The notes beneath the pieces were generated by a model, which saw nothing but the letters and a program-made list of their open reading frames with translations, did no database searches and was not told where the DNA came from. This document shows positions 18,371 through 26,201 of a stretch of DNA of 64,000 nt, in pieces (position 1 is the stretch's first letter; each line of letters opens with the position of its first letter). The stretch is from UBA5336 sp964415675 (GTDB lineage: Bacteria; Pseudomonadota; Alphaproteobacteria; Caulobacterales; Hyphomonadaceae). The translations under genes and the position numbers were made by a program. The stretch lies in NCBI GenBank assembly GCA_964415675.1, contig CAYQBG010000011.1, positions 80,351 through 144,350 of the forward strand, read 5' to 3'.

Positions 18371-18528
18371 TACTTCAACCCTTCCAGTGCAGACTAATTC
18401 CCAGCAGACGATGTAAATTGATAGAACGCAGGAAGTCCAGATGCGCGCTACACGTAATCAAGGCGACAGGCCACGGATACCCTCCTACCCTCCAAGGGTG
18501 ACAAATCTTGGCAGCCTGCGAGGCGAGC

Positions 18529-19502
18529 ATGTCCTTTTCCCAGGCTCAGGATCTGATCCGGCTCGCACAGTTGGCTGCGGCAAGACGCGGCGGGATCAGC
18601 CTCGAGGAGATCGCGCTGGAATTCGGAGCGTTCCACCGGACAGCGGAGCGGATGACCGGCGCTCTGGAGTAGGCCTTCGGGAACGTCCTGCTAGAGGTTG
18701 GCGAGGACCGCAAACGACGCTGGCGCCTAATCGATCCGAGGCTCGACCGCCTGCAACTTCGCTACGGAACAGGGTGGAAGCCTTGGAGATCGCCGCTCGC
18801 GGGGCAGAGGCCGAGGGTCGACTGCGTCATGCCCGGGCCCTGGTCAAGTTGCGCGAGAGGCTGCTTGCTAAGGCGCCCTCGCGGTCCCGTATCGAGACTG
18901 ACGCAGAGGCGGTTCTGACGGCAATGGGACAGGTCACGCGCCCTGGCCCGCGGGTCAGTATCGAGTCAGACGTGCTCGACGCGATCATCGAAGCGCTGCG
19001 CGGTCCCTTTCGGCTGCGCGTGAGCTACAACCGGGACGACGCAAGCCGCATCCTCGAACCGCACGGCGTCTGGCGGGGCCACCGGACTTATCTGGCGGCC
19101 CGCGACCCTGCAAAGGCAGACGAGGTACGCAATTTCCGCATCGATCTGATCCGCGATGCGGAAGTCTTGGACGAGAGCTTTGCGCTGCAGGACGGTTTCA
19201 ACATGACGGATTACGCTGCGCGGTCCTTCGGAGTCTGGCTGGATCCCGAACAGTATGGAGAGTTGATCTGGCGTTTCGCGCCCACGGCGCGTTCGGCCGC
19301 CGCGGGCTTCCGCTATCATCCCCGGCAGGTGCTCGAGCCGGAAGATGACGGCAGCCTTGTCGTGCGTTTCGAGGCGCCAGACTGGGTGGAGATGACCCGG
19401 TACCTTTACCAGTGGGGGGACAAGGTCGAGGTGATCGCCCCGGAGGCGCTCCGAGCGATGGTCGACGGATACCGCCGCTCCGATTTCCGCGCGATGCCGT
19501 GA
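18529..19502 (+). pseudogene. WYL-domain transcriptional regulator, broken by a nonsense codon and a frameshift
   Basis: The coding frame starts at the ATG at 18529 (MSFSQAQDLIRLAQLAAARRG) with a winged-helix region (ISLEEIALEFGAFHRTAERMTGALE). It hits TAG at 18670-18672 (codon 48) and continues in frame as AFGNVLLEVGEDRKRRWRLIDP. Near 18774 the frame is lost by an apparent one-base deletion and resumes as ALEIAARGAEAEGRLRHARALVKLRERLL. A C-terminal WYL-type sensor domain follows (FRLRVSYN, RILEPHGVWRGHRTYLAARDP, FRIDLI, EWLDPE-like WLDPEQYG). A long frame open from 18441 misreads the first 110 codons. WYL proteins regulate many defence loci; this copy should be dead unless a short C-terminal product is made. 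Confidence 0.85.
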
Positions 19503-19528
19503 ACGAAAATTCTAGACGGAGGAATTCG

Positions 19529-20194
19529 ATGGAAAACAGCCTGTCTTTCAGCGCCTTGAAGGAGAAGCAGCGCGCGATCCGCGCGGGCTTTCCCAAGACG
19601 ATGGGTCTACGCGTGCATCGATCCATCAGCTGGATCGGACGAGCTGAGGCTTGCGGCGATGATCACGATGCACGCTTCATTTTTCTCTGGATCGCCTTCA
19701 ACGCAGCCTATGCGGACGAGCGCGAATTCCAGTCGGTGGCGCCGGGGGAAAGGGCTGCCTTCGCCGACTACTTCGGCAAGCTGGTGGCGCGGGACGAAGA
19801 GCGGCGCATCTACGAGGCGTTATGGCAGCGGTTCTCGGGTCCGGTCCGGACCCTCATGCAGAACCGTTTCGTCTTCAACCCGTTCTGGAAGCATCAGAAC
19901 GGCATCGACGGATTCGAGGATTGGGAGCAGAGGTTCCGCTCATCCTCCCGGAGCTTCGCACAGTCGTTCCAGACTGGCGACAGCGTGCGTGTTCTCAGCT
20001 TCGTCTTTGACCGGCTCTACGTGCTGCGCAATCAGATGGTTCATGGTGGATCGACCTGGAACAGCGGAGTGAACCGGGCACAGGTCCGCGATGGCGCAGC
20101 GATACTCGCATTCCTGCTCCCCGTTTTCGTCGATCTAATGATGGATAACCCGATGGAGGACTGGGGGCAGCCATTTTATCCCGTGGTCGAGTAG
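19529..20194 (+). CDS. HEPN-domain protein, putative ribonuclease
   Basis: A 221-residue, mostly helical protein. I start it at the ATG at 19529 after GGAGGAATTC. It has an N-terminal helical half (FIFLWIAFNAAYADEREF) and near the C-terminus the HEPN signature R-N-x-x-x-H (R167, N168, H172 in VLRNQMVHGG), the active site of HEPN ribonucleases. The preceding segment FVFDRLYVLRNQ is the usual helix. It lies 26 bp after the broken WYL regulator, so the two were probably one transcription unit; the effector survived and the regulator did not. HEPN proteins act in abortive infection and toxin-antitoxin systems. No MNT-type antitoxin partner is visible. Confidence 0.8.
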   Translation: MENSLSFSALKEKQRAIRAGFPKTMGLRVHRSISWIGRAEACGDDHDARFIFLWIAFNAAYADEREFQSVAPGERAAFADYFGKLVARDEERRIYEALWQRFSGPVRTLMQNRFVFNPFWKHQNGIDGFEDWEQRFRSSSRSFAQSFQTGDSVRVLSFVFDRLYVLRNQMVHGGSTWNSGVNRAQVRDGAAILAFLLPVFVDLMMDNPMEDWGQPFYPVVE

Positions 20195-20401
20195 CAGCGT
20201 CGGCCAGACAACGCGATGCTCTCGACCGTTAGCACACTCGCGCTTGCTCCCGCATCACCGCATAGTCGCTGAGCATTTCGGTGATCGCTGATCCTTCCGG
20301 AAGCAAATCTAGCGCGTTCTGACCGGGACCTGACTCGGTGCGGGATTCCCAGAAGGGCCGCATGCTGTTTCGAGAAGCTTCCTGGCAGCGCGGAGTTGAA
20401 C

Positions 20402-21092
20402 ATGGCGGCCTCATTGAGTGTGGACCTGCGCTGACGGGTTGTTCGGGGCATTGAGGCTGAAGGGCTTTCGATCCGCGAAACCGGCCGTCGCTTCTGCATT
20501 GGCGAGAGCACGGCCAGCCGCGGGTACCGGCTCCGGCGCACGAGTGGCGACGTTGTGCCCGGCCACAAGGGCAATCCTGGTCGCTCGCGCCTTGATGGCC
20601 ACTCCACCTTCCTGCTCAAGATAATCGAAGCAGGCGGCAAGGACATCACGCTTGGCGAGATGGCGCAGCGTCTGGAGACGGAGCGCGGCCTTCTGGTCGA
20701 TCCGTCGATGATCCACAACTGGCTGAAGAAGCGCGGGATCACATTAAAAAAGACAGGCCAAGCAGCTGAACAGGCCCGCGAAGATCTCGCCGCAGCTCGT
20801 GAGGCCTGGTTCGAGGGCCAGCCCGATCTCGACCCGGAAAGGCTGACCTTTATTGATGGTGAGGCGGACCGTGGCCGAAGGCCGCGTAAGCCGCCGAACG
20901 GTGCCTCGACGAAGATGGGGCGCCTGCGCGGTCGTGTGCCCACAGGCGAGCGCTGCCGCGCCTCACTGCCCCACGGCCACTGGAGTGATACGTCGAACGC
21001 CACCGGTTAGAGAGATGTCGAACACGACATTCACCGGAGCGTTGCGCATGAGTGGGCTGAACGCTCCAATGGTGCTCGATGGCACGATGTGA
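20402..21092 (+). pseudogene. IS630-family transposase fragment, multiply disrupted
   Basis: From the ATG at 20402 the frame reads MAASLSVDLR, then TGA at 20432-20434 (probably a CGA-to-TGA change), then RVVRGIEAEGLSIRETGRRF and the helix-turn-helix region of IS630/Tc1-mariner transposases. PGHKGNPGRSRLDGH and MAQRLETERGLLVDPS follow. The first catalytic Asp (TFID, about 20850) is followed by an in-frame insertion of unrelated residues. Near 20990-21020 the frame shifts to TTFTGALRMSGLNAPMVLDGTM, containing the second catalytic Asp, and then stops. The third acidic residue is missing. Terminal inverted repeats could not be identified. The right end abuts the MRE11 fragment. Confidence 0.85.
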
Positions 21093-21093
21093 G

Positions 21094-21447
21094 CTAGTTC
21101 CAAAGGCCGTGCGGCCGATGCGGGTCGTGGTTTCCTGGCATGAGGTTCCAGGTCACCGTCTTAAACCTCCTCATGCGTTCCAACGGCTGATTGAGGGAAC
21201 GTGGTGATAACGCCTCCATGTCTTAAACGTTACCGGCAGCCAGAACATGGCCCGCAACATGCTTAGGCGCCTGCTCACCCAGCCGGGTAATTGCCGAGAG
21301 CCGAGCCTCATGAATTGGCCCCATTGTGCCATCATAAACAAAGCGAAACACTTTGCCGATTTGCCAGTCAGATATGTGGAGAATATTTAAGGTCATCCTT
21401 TATCCCTAATCGCATAGATATTTTTCCAATGTCTGGTTTTTGCGCCC
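21094..21447. repeat. Diverged repeat, copy A of the MRE11-like 5' region
   Basis: This block, read on the minus strand, matches 53707-54057. Upstream of the start codon the shared pieces are GGGCGCAAA and CCAGACATTGGAA, followed by a less conserved leader ending in AAAG before ATG. Beyond 21447 I see no similarity. Conservation of the leader suggests a shared promoter region. Confidence 0.8.
21100..21396 (-). pseudogene. 5' fragment of an MRE11-like nuclease, homologous to the intact gene at 53761
   Basis: Translating minus from the ATG at 21396 gives MTLNILHISDWQIGKVFRFV and continues, ungapped against the protein encoded at 53761-54903, through GNHDPHRPHGLW (residue 99). By hand I count about 21 differences in 99 positions. 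One is a nonsense codon (TAA at 21223-21225) where the intact protein has Tyr in GDVYD. After residue 99 the similarity stops where the IS630 remnant begins. Short stretches upstream are shared too. It is a relic of a second copy of the defence island next to the relaxase gene. Confidence 0.9.
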
Positions 21448-21550
21448 GAATCTGGCATCGGCTAAATACACTTATAGTTCGCGTCCGGCGAATTCCGAAC
21501 CGTTGGCGGCGAACGATCTGGCCACCAAGTTGGGATCAAAGCGCAGCAAG
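21397..21550. other. Gap between the MRE11 fragment and the relaxase
   Basis: The first 51 bases are the leader of the MRE11-like fragment. The remaining bases up to the relaxase stop at 21551 hold no gene or repeat that I recognise. Confidence 0.5.
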
Positions 21551-23437
21551 TTACCGCCCCCTCCCCTTTCCAAGGGTCCAATTGATCCCCGCCTGGCGAA
21601 CAACACCGCTGATCGCCTGGCCACGTGCCCGCTCCATCACGCCGCGCCAGGGGACAAGCGTCAGATCCCGCCCACGATCAATGACCGCGAGCCGACCGGC
21701 GGGCGTCTCGATCGTGCCTGCAAATCTACCTTCGATCCGACCCTTTTCTGGCGGAGGCTCAAAGGGTTTGCCGAACCGCTCGGCGGCAATCCGACCTGCG
21801 CTGTCGCGCCCCAGATTTCGAAGTCTTTCGGTCTGGTCATCGGTCAGCTGCCCGTCAGGAGACTTCAGTATCCCCCGCGCGACCAGCACCGCCCGGCGCT
21901 TGCCGGCAGCATCGTTCAGTTCCGCACCAAAGCCGATCCGGGCCGCGTTGAGGCGTTTTCCGTCAAGCCATGACAGTCCTTCAACGTGGACCTGGTCATC
22001 GAGGCTGACCCAGCTCTCCACCTCCATTTGTGCAGGCTGGCGATGCTGGCCCTTCAGGTGCCAGCGCTCGACCCGCTGGAGATGATCATTGGAGACCCTC
22101 CAGCTTCCGTCCCTGTAGCGTTCGACAATTCCGGCCCGCCTCAGCGCTTCAAGCCGTCGCACATGGGCTGCAACAAAGGTTGCGCCGGCGCGCGGGTCAG
22201 AGGCCTGGTGCAAGGCCGGAGAATAAAGCCCACCATGGCGTGAAGCGATATCCGCCACGGTCCTGTCGGAAGGCTTTGGCGACGGGTCGTTTCGCGACAG
22301 CGAAACGATCATCCCGCTTTTAACGTCGGCATCGCTTGCGACCCCGACCTGTACTGCGCGCCCATCTGCGAGATCGACCACCGCGACAGCCTGATCATGC
22401 CCCTCTCCGGAGAGCCCTGTCCAGACAATCCGGCCCAGGAGGCGTTCAGGCTCACCCGCCTCCCCGCGAAACGGCCCATCGGGATCGAGTTTTCGTCCGG
22501 CCTTTTCTTTCATGGCGCGGTGAAGCGACTTGATGATGTCACCGCGTTCGCCGAGGGAGCGCAGCGTGGCTTCCATGTCTGGCGCGAGCCGCCAGCGCCC
22601 GCGTCCCTCCTCATTTGCGAGGCCGAGCGCTCGCAACTTGCTCAGCCGCGCCAGGTGAACCCTGCGCCAGGCCGGTGATCCATCACCGATCTTCAGCGCG
22701 CCGTCAGGACCCGCCAGCTTGCGAAGCGCCCGGTCGATCCGTGTGTGCCTGTCAGCGCCTGTCTCCCGGGCAAGTTTCAGGTCGCGCTCATGCCGGGTTT
22801 CTGGTCCCAGTTCACGGGTGACCTGCGCCTCGGCGCGTTCGCGAATCCCGTGGGAAATATAGCGCCTTGGCATAACCAGATCGCGCCCGTCCTCACGCAC
22901 CCCCCGGATGGCAATATGGGCATGGGGATGCTCAGTGTTTGTGTGGACCGCCGCCACCCAGTCGAGCCGCGTGCCGAGATCGGTTTCCATGCCCGACATG
23001 AGCTCGCGCACATGGGATTTGAGATCGCCTATTTCTTGGCCGTCCTCGGGCGAGACGATCAGCCGGAAGTGATGCCGGTCTCTGGCGGCGCTGCGAACAA
23101 AGCTTTCGGTGTCTGCCTCGTCGCCGAGGGCATCAAACAGTCTGCCCCGATCGCCGGGCTCAACAGCACCGTCCCGCGAGAGGTATCTCAAATGTTCAGA
23201 CAGAGCCTTTGCCGAGGAGCCCGCCATGCGCACAAAGCGGGCCTTCACGATGACGCGGCGCTGGAAGCTCCCCTTGCTGCTCCTGCGAGCGGGCGACCTC
23301 TGTCCGCCTCGGCCAGGACCGGCCTTCGAGGCTGCGGCCCTGGCCCTGGACAGGAAACTTTTGGCCCGGCCATAACCGCCTCCCGCGCGCGGCCGCCCCA
23401 TGCGTGGCTCGAAGGGATTGTCCGGACGGTCTTCCAT
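21551..23437 (-). CDS. Relaxase (TraI/VirD2-type) with DUF3363 C-terminal domain
   Basis: The conjugative relaxase that nicks oriT and leads the strand into the recipient. It has 628 residues. After an Arg-rich N-terminus comes the VirD2/MOB-P type domain with RDRHHFRLIVSPEDG at about 119-133 and the metal-binding three-His motif HTNTEHPHAHIAIRG at about 165-179. The large C-terminal DUF3363 domain contains LRALGLANEEGRGRWRL, a GEGHDQAVAVVDLADGR segment and ARGILKSPDGQLTDDQ. This fusion is a standard relaxase of alphaproteobacterial Trb elements. It lies three bases downstream of traF and is probably co-transcribed with it. Confidence 0.93.
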   Translation of the reverse strand: MEDRPDNPFEPRMGRPRAGGGYGRAKSFLSRARAAASKAGPGRGGQRSPARRSSKGSFQRRVIVKARFVRMAGSSAKALSEHLRYLSRDGAVEPGDRGRLFDALGDEADTESFVRSAARDRHHFRLIVSPEDGQEIGDLKSHVRELMSGMETDLGTRLDWVAAVHTNTEHPHAHIAIRGVREDGRDLVMPRRYISHGIRERAEAQVTRELGPETRHERDLKLARETGADRHTRIDRALRKLAGPDGALKIGDGSPAWRRVHLARLSKLRALGLANEEGRGRWRLAPDMEATLRSLGERGDIIKSLHRAMKEKAGRKLDPDGPFRGEAGEPERLLGRIVWTGLSGEGHDQAVAVVDLADGRAVQVGVASDADVKSGMIVSLSRNDPSPKPSDRTVADIASRHGGLYSPALHQASDPRAGATFVAAHVRRLEALRRAGIVERYRDGSWRVSNDHLQRVERWHLKGQHRQPAQMEVESWVSLDDQVHVEGLSWLDGKRLNAARIGFGAELNDAAGKRRAVLVARGILKSPDGQLTDDQTERLRNLGRDSAGRIAAERFGKPFEPPPEKGRIEGRFAGTIETPAGRLAVIDRGRDLTLVPWRGVMERARGQAISGVVRQAGINWTLGKGRGR

Positions 23438-23439
23438 AC

Positions 23440-24171
23440 TCAGGAATCGCAGGAAGTCGGGTGAAACGGCGTGAAATGGCGCTGCGCTAAAGCACTGATC
23501 TCGCTCAGAAATAGATCTGATCGCAGCGCTGCGGAGGTTTCAACAGCGCCCTTAAAACTGATGTGCAGACAACGCACTAAGCCACCAGCAGCGCTGGGGC
23601 CTTTTATCTTGCCCTGCGCGCCCCAAGCCCGCGCCCCTGCCCCATCTCCCACTTTGCCCGACCGGTCCCGGCCCAGATAAACGGCTTCGCCGATCACCAG
23701 CGACAGCGGCACTTCACCGAAGTACCGGCTGTCGAAGGATTTGGCGATGGCATCGGAAAGCAGCAGCACATGACCCTCGGCCACCGTTCGGCAGCCGGGC
23801 TCGAGGCGTGGCAGCTCGCGTCCGGAACTGTCCTCCAATGCCAATGAGAAGTCTGTTTCGCGGACCGTTAAGCTGTCTTCACGCACGCAATACACATCTC
23901 CCGGCACCGCCCAGACCGTCTTGATGACGGGCGTCCCTCGCGGGAGGTATCGACGCCCGTCAGCAAGCCGTTCAGCCTCATCCGTCAGGCTTGAGGCCAC
24001 GAGCATTCCGGCAGAAATCTCAGCGCCGGGATAGATCCTGTACCAGCCGATGGGGGCACTGGGCGAAGGGTTGTAAATCAGCCGGGGGTCTGGTTTCCAG
24101 AGTACCGACAGGCCCAGCAGCGCCAGTCCCAAAGCCGAGGCGAAGAACAGGACCAGGTGTTTCAGGCGCAT
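23440..24171 (-). CDS. traF: TraF, S26-family serine peptidase for pilin maturation
   Basis: A 243-residue inner-membrane peptidase. A membrane helix spans about residues 7-24. The nucleophile motif NPSPSAPIGWY has the catalytic Ser at 38, and the general-base Lys is at 84 in VIKTVWAVPGD, both as in RP4 TraF. A later SFDSRYFGEVP block is family-typical. RP4 TraF trims and cyclises the TrbC pilin, so the likely substrate is TrbC at 8908-9225. The last 70 residues are unusually long and low in conservation and may be read-through. It overlaps DUF2840 by 10 bases. Confidence 0.92.
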   Translation of the reverse strand: MRLKHLVLFFASALGLALLGLSVLWKPDPRLIYNPSPSAPIGWYRIYPGAEISAGMLVASSLTDEAERLADGRRYLPRGTPVIKTVWAVPGDVYCVREDSLTVRETDFSLALEDSSGRELPRLEPGCRTVAEGHVLLLSDAIAKSFDSRYFGEVPLSLVIGEAVYLGRDRSGKVGDGAGARAWGAQGKIKGPSAAGGLVRCLHISFKGAVETSAALRSDLFLSEISALAQRHFTPFHPTSCDS

Positions 24172-24605
24172 CTCTGGACCGCCCTTTCAATGGCTGAGCG
24201 GACCGGCAGTTGCATGGCGTGGCGCGCCCCGATCAGGCGCCAGTCGGCTGCCGAAATCGCCCCGGGTTCGCCGTCTCTTCCGATCTCATCAATGAGCGCA
24301 AACAATGCCCTTACGGGTCCCGGTCCCCGCGCAGAACAGAGAATGTCTGCGCCGGGTCGGATGCCCGGCCAAGAGGACAGCCAGGCCGTTCCGTCACCCG
24401 CCCCCAGCACCGCCAAGGACCAGTGCGAGGTGCCGTATCGTCCCTTCGTCCACCGCTCATAGGCAAACACCTGCCCTGGTGAAAACACCGCGCCCGAGCG
24501 TCGCCAGTCGAGGCGGATGATGCGCTGTGGCGCACCAAAGATCAGACGGTGGTTGCGATGGTTCTTCCTCCAGGACAGGTGCACAAAGGTCAGGCGATCA
24601 GCCAT
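24162..24605 (-). CDS. DUF2840 family protein
   Basis: A 147-residue DUF2840 protein, a family of unknown function almost always located just before traF on such elements. I use the ATG at 24605, giving MADRLTFVHLSWRKNHRNHRL. This start overlaps the upstream HTH gene by eight bases; the open frame further upstream is a shadow. The core RIIRLDWRRSGAVFSPGQVFAYERWTKGRYGT is typical. No catalytic motif is apparent. In related elements a parA gene, and sometimes a replication initiator, lies between the HTH gene and this one; neither is here. Confidence 0.88.
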   Translation of the reverse strand: MADRLTFVHLSWRKNHRNHRLIFGAPQRIIRLDWRRSGAVFSPGQVFAYERWTKGRYGTSHWSLAVLGAGDGTAWLSSWPGIRPGADILCSARGPGPVRALFALIDEIGRDGEPGAISAADWRLIGARHAMQLPVRSAIERAVQRCA

Positions 24606-24807
24606 GACCGCGCATGCCCTTGCCGTCGGAAAACGCCCTGAGATCATCAATATGGTAGACGACGCGTCCGCCATGCCTGCGCCAGTCCGGACCCGCACCG
24701 GCCCAGCGCCAGTTATCGAGCGTCCTGCGCTCCAATCTCAGATACTCGGCGGCCTCATTCACGGTGAGAAACGGGCTCTGCCTGCCATTCGAACCGGGTT
24801 GCAGCAT
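24598..24807 (-). CDS. Excisionase/AlpA-like helix-turn-helix protein
   Basis: A 69-residue MerR/AlpA-type DNA-binding protein (FLTVNEAAEYLRLERRTLDNWRWAGAGPDWRRHGGRVVYHIDDLRAF). The winged helix is complete. I prefer the ATG at 24807 because AAGG lies nine bases upstream; an in-frame ATG at 24816 lacks a suitably spaced site. In phages and integrative elements such proteins act as recombination directionality factors or regulators. With no intact integrase in the window, regulation of the relaxase operon is the more likely current job. Confidence 0.85.
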   Translation of the reverse strand: MLQPGSNGRQSPFLTVNEAAEYLRLERRTLDNWRWAGAGPDWRRHGGRVVYHIDDLRAFSDGKGMRGHG

Positions 24808-24900
24808 GGTCTTCATCCTTCATTTCAAGCCGCTGCGCGGAATTCACAAAGCGTGACGCAGCGAGAAGAATTGGGACGAGAAATGCTGGTTAACGCGAGT

Positions 24901-24931
24901 GTGAAAACAAGCGTTTGCACGCTTCACACCC
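24901..24931. promoter_or_regulatory. Nested inverted repeat upstream of the HTH gene
   Basis: AAGCGT and ACGCTT are exact arms around TTGC at 24909-24924, nested within a wider GTGTGAA/TTCACAC pair. It sits about 95 bp upstream of the HTH gene on the minus strand, in an AT-richer stretch. It may be the binding site of that protein. Confidence 0.45.
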
Positions 24932-25008
24932 CTGTTAAGTACACTGATTTTACTTGATATTCCCTGCTCCCCCTGAATGGCAGACCTTGGTCTTTCGCGC
25001 AAGAAGAA

Positions 25009-25035
25009 CCGCCCCGGAATTCCTCTCCGGGGCGG
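25009..25035 (-). terminator. Rho-independent terminator of the DUF736 gene
   Basis: CCGCCCCGGA and TCCGGGGCGG are perfect 10-bp arms with a 7-base loop. On the minus strand the hairpin is followed by TTCTTCTT. It lies 24 bp after the stop of the DUF736 gene at 25059, separating it from the relaxase operon. Confidence 0.8.
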
Positions 25036-25058
25036 CTCGTTTGAGATGGATCGTACCG

Positions 25059-25382
25059 CTAGTCCCGGGGGTTCCAGAGGATCACGTGGCGCCCCTTTTT
25101 GCCTTTCACAGGCGCGAGGTTCGCGTAGATCTTGCGCGGGCCGATCTGCGGGTCTGCCAGGGTGATCGAGACATATTCGCGCCCCGAGGCCTTGGCTTTG
25201 CGAAGCCATCCGCCGCCGATTTCGGTCGAGGTTTCTCCGGCGAAGATGCGGTAGTCGGGCTGGCCGTCGGCGGCTTTCTCCGCGTTCTTCTCGATGCGGA
25301 TGGCAGCGGTGAGGTTCATCATTGCAAGAGCGCCTTCGAAGCCGGTCTTGGTTTCGCTGACATATCCGAGTGCGTTGGCCAT
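25059..25382 (-). CDS. DUF736 family protein (second copy)
   Basis: A 107-residue DUF736 protein (MANALGYVSETKTGFEGALAMM, then QPDYRIFAG and GGGWLRKAKASGREYVSITLADPQIGPRKIYANL). The start at 25382 follows GAAAGGA; the longer open frame upstream runs into a GC-rich structured region and is not coding. It is only distantly similar to the copy at 633-941. It has its own terminator and is probably expressed alone. The function is unknown; its association with mobile elements is strong. Confidence 0.87.
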   Translation of the reverse strand: MANALGYVSETKTGFEGALAMMNLTAAIRIEKNAEKAADGQPDYRIFAGETSTEIGGGWLRKAKASGREYVSITLADPQIGPRKIYANLAPVKGKKGRHVILWNPRD

Positions 25383-26201
25383 GGTGATAGTTCCTTTCGT
25401 TTCCATGTCGCCTGAGGGACCCCTTGTCCCCGTCGACGCCGGACCGAAAGGACGGCGCAGGGCGGGCCTGAACCGCCCCGCGGGCGCAGCGCAGCGGAGC
25501 ACCGGCCCGGAGAAGAATTTTGCTGCGCGAGGAGCCGCTAAGCGGCGGGGAAAATTCTTCGCAAGGGCCGGTTTCAAGGCCCGACAGGCGTCGTCCAGGT
25601 CACACGGCATGAGACGGGAACGAGGGGGGCGAAGCGCATCAATCGGAAACGGATGAACAGACGCTGGCCGACATCTCGTATTGACCTAAGCGAGACTTTA
25701 TCAGGCAGAGTTTGGCCCAAAACTGCCTTAGGCCGGGTCCAATCGTTCGTCCGACTCTGAAGCCATTCTGGACAGTTGCGCTCTGTCACTTTGCTATCCA
25801 CAACGGAGGTGCTCCACGCGCGACCACGAGGCCCCTGTCGGCCGATCGTACTGCGAGCACATCCACGGCTGAGGGCGTCGTTTGCTGCTTGGACAGGGAG
25901 GTGTGCTTGTTCCCTGCAATCCTCATGCTCTCAAAAACATGTGGAGCGGCGGCGGGTCGAAAGATGTTCGCCCATGCCCATCGATTGGGCAGAAGGCGTG
26001 CGCTTCCGGCAATGTTGCGCTTGGGGCTTGTATTGCTCACGATTTCTTTCGATATATGAAATATCTTTGCGCCGCCCGAGTCGGGTTTGCGTGACCGCCA
26101 CCGGTGCCGCTGTGCAGACCAAGCCAGAACTATTGGGGACCTTGCCGCGTTTCTGATCGTATTGGCATTGGATAGATTGGTTCGACAGTCAAAGGAATAG
26201 C
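25383..26201. other. 0.8-kb gene-free gap between conjugation and metabolic regions
   Basis: I find no convincing gene here on either strand. The first 190 bases are the GC-rich leader of DUF736 with the nested inverted repeat at 25501-25572. From about 25640 the base composition falls and nothing is recognisable until the ribosome site AAAGGA before 26202. A junction between the conjugative backbone and the metabolic cargo probably lies here, but no attachment-site repeat could be found by eye. Confidence 0.6.
25501..25572. repeat. Three-tier nested inverted repeat upstream of DUF736
   Basis: The outer arms ACCGGCCC (25501-25508) and GGGCCGGT (25565-25572), the middle arms GAAGAATTTT (25512-25521) and AAAATTCTTC (25551-25560), and the inner GCCGC-TAA-GCGGC (25534-25546) are all exact. 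Together they can form one 72-base stem with small bulges. It could be part of an origin of transfer, a protein-binding cruciform, or a structured leader RNA. Confidence 0.7.

Noticed and set aside
18441..18780. Start of a long open frame (353 codons) running into the WYL domain
   Set aside because: The first 110 codons are in the wrong frame relative to the family. The correct N-terminus is in another frame starting at 18529 and contains a stop.
20229..20414. Minus-strand frame of 61 codons ending in a plausible helical segment (ITEMLSDYAVMREQARVC)
   Set aside because: The composition is protein-like and it may be a remnant of an older gene, but I cannot assign a family, there is no ribosome site, and it abuts the IS630 remnant.
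20176..21003. Long minus-strand open frame of 275 codons
   Set aside because: It is antisense to a recognisable IS630 transposase and has low-complexity Arg/Ser composition.
25574..25801. 75-codon minus-strand frame in the 0.8-kb gap
   Set aside because: No family resemblance and poor start context; it overlaps the structured leader of DUF736.
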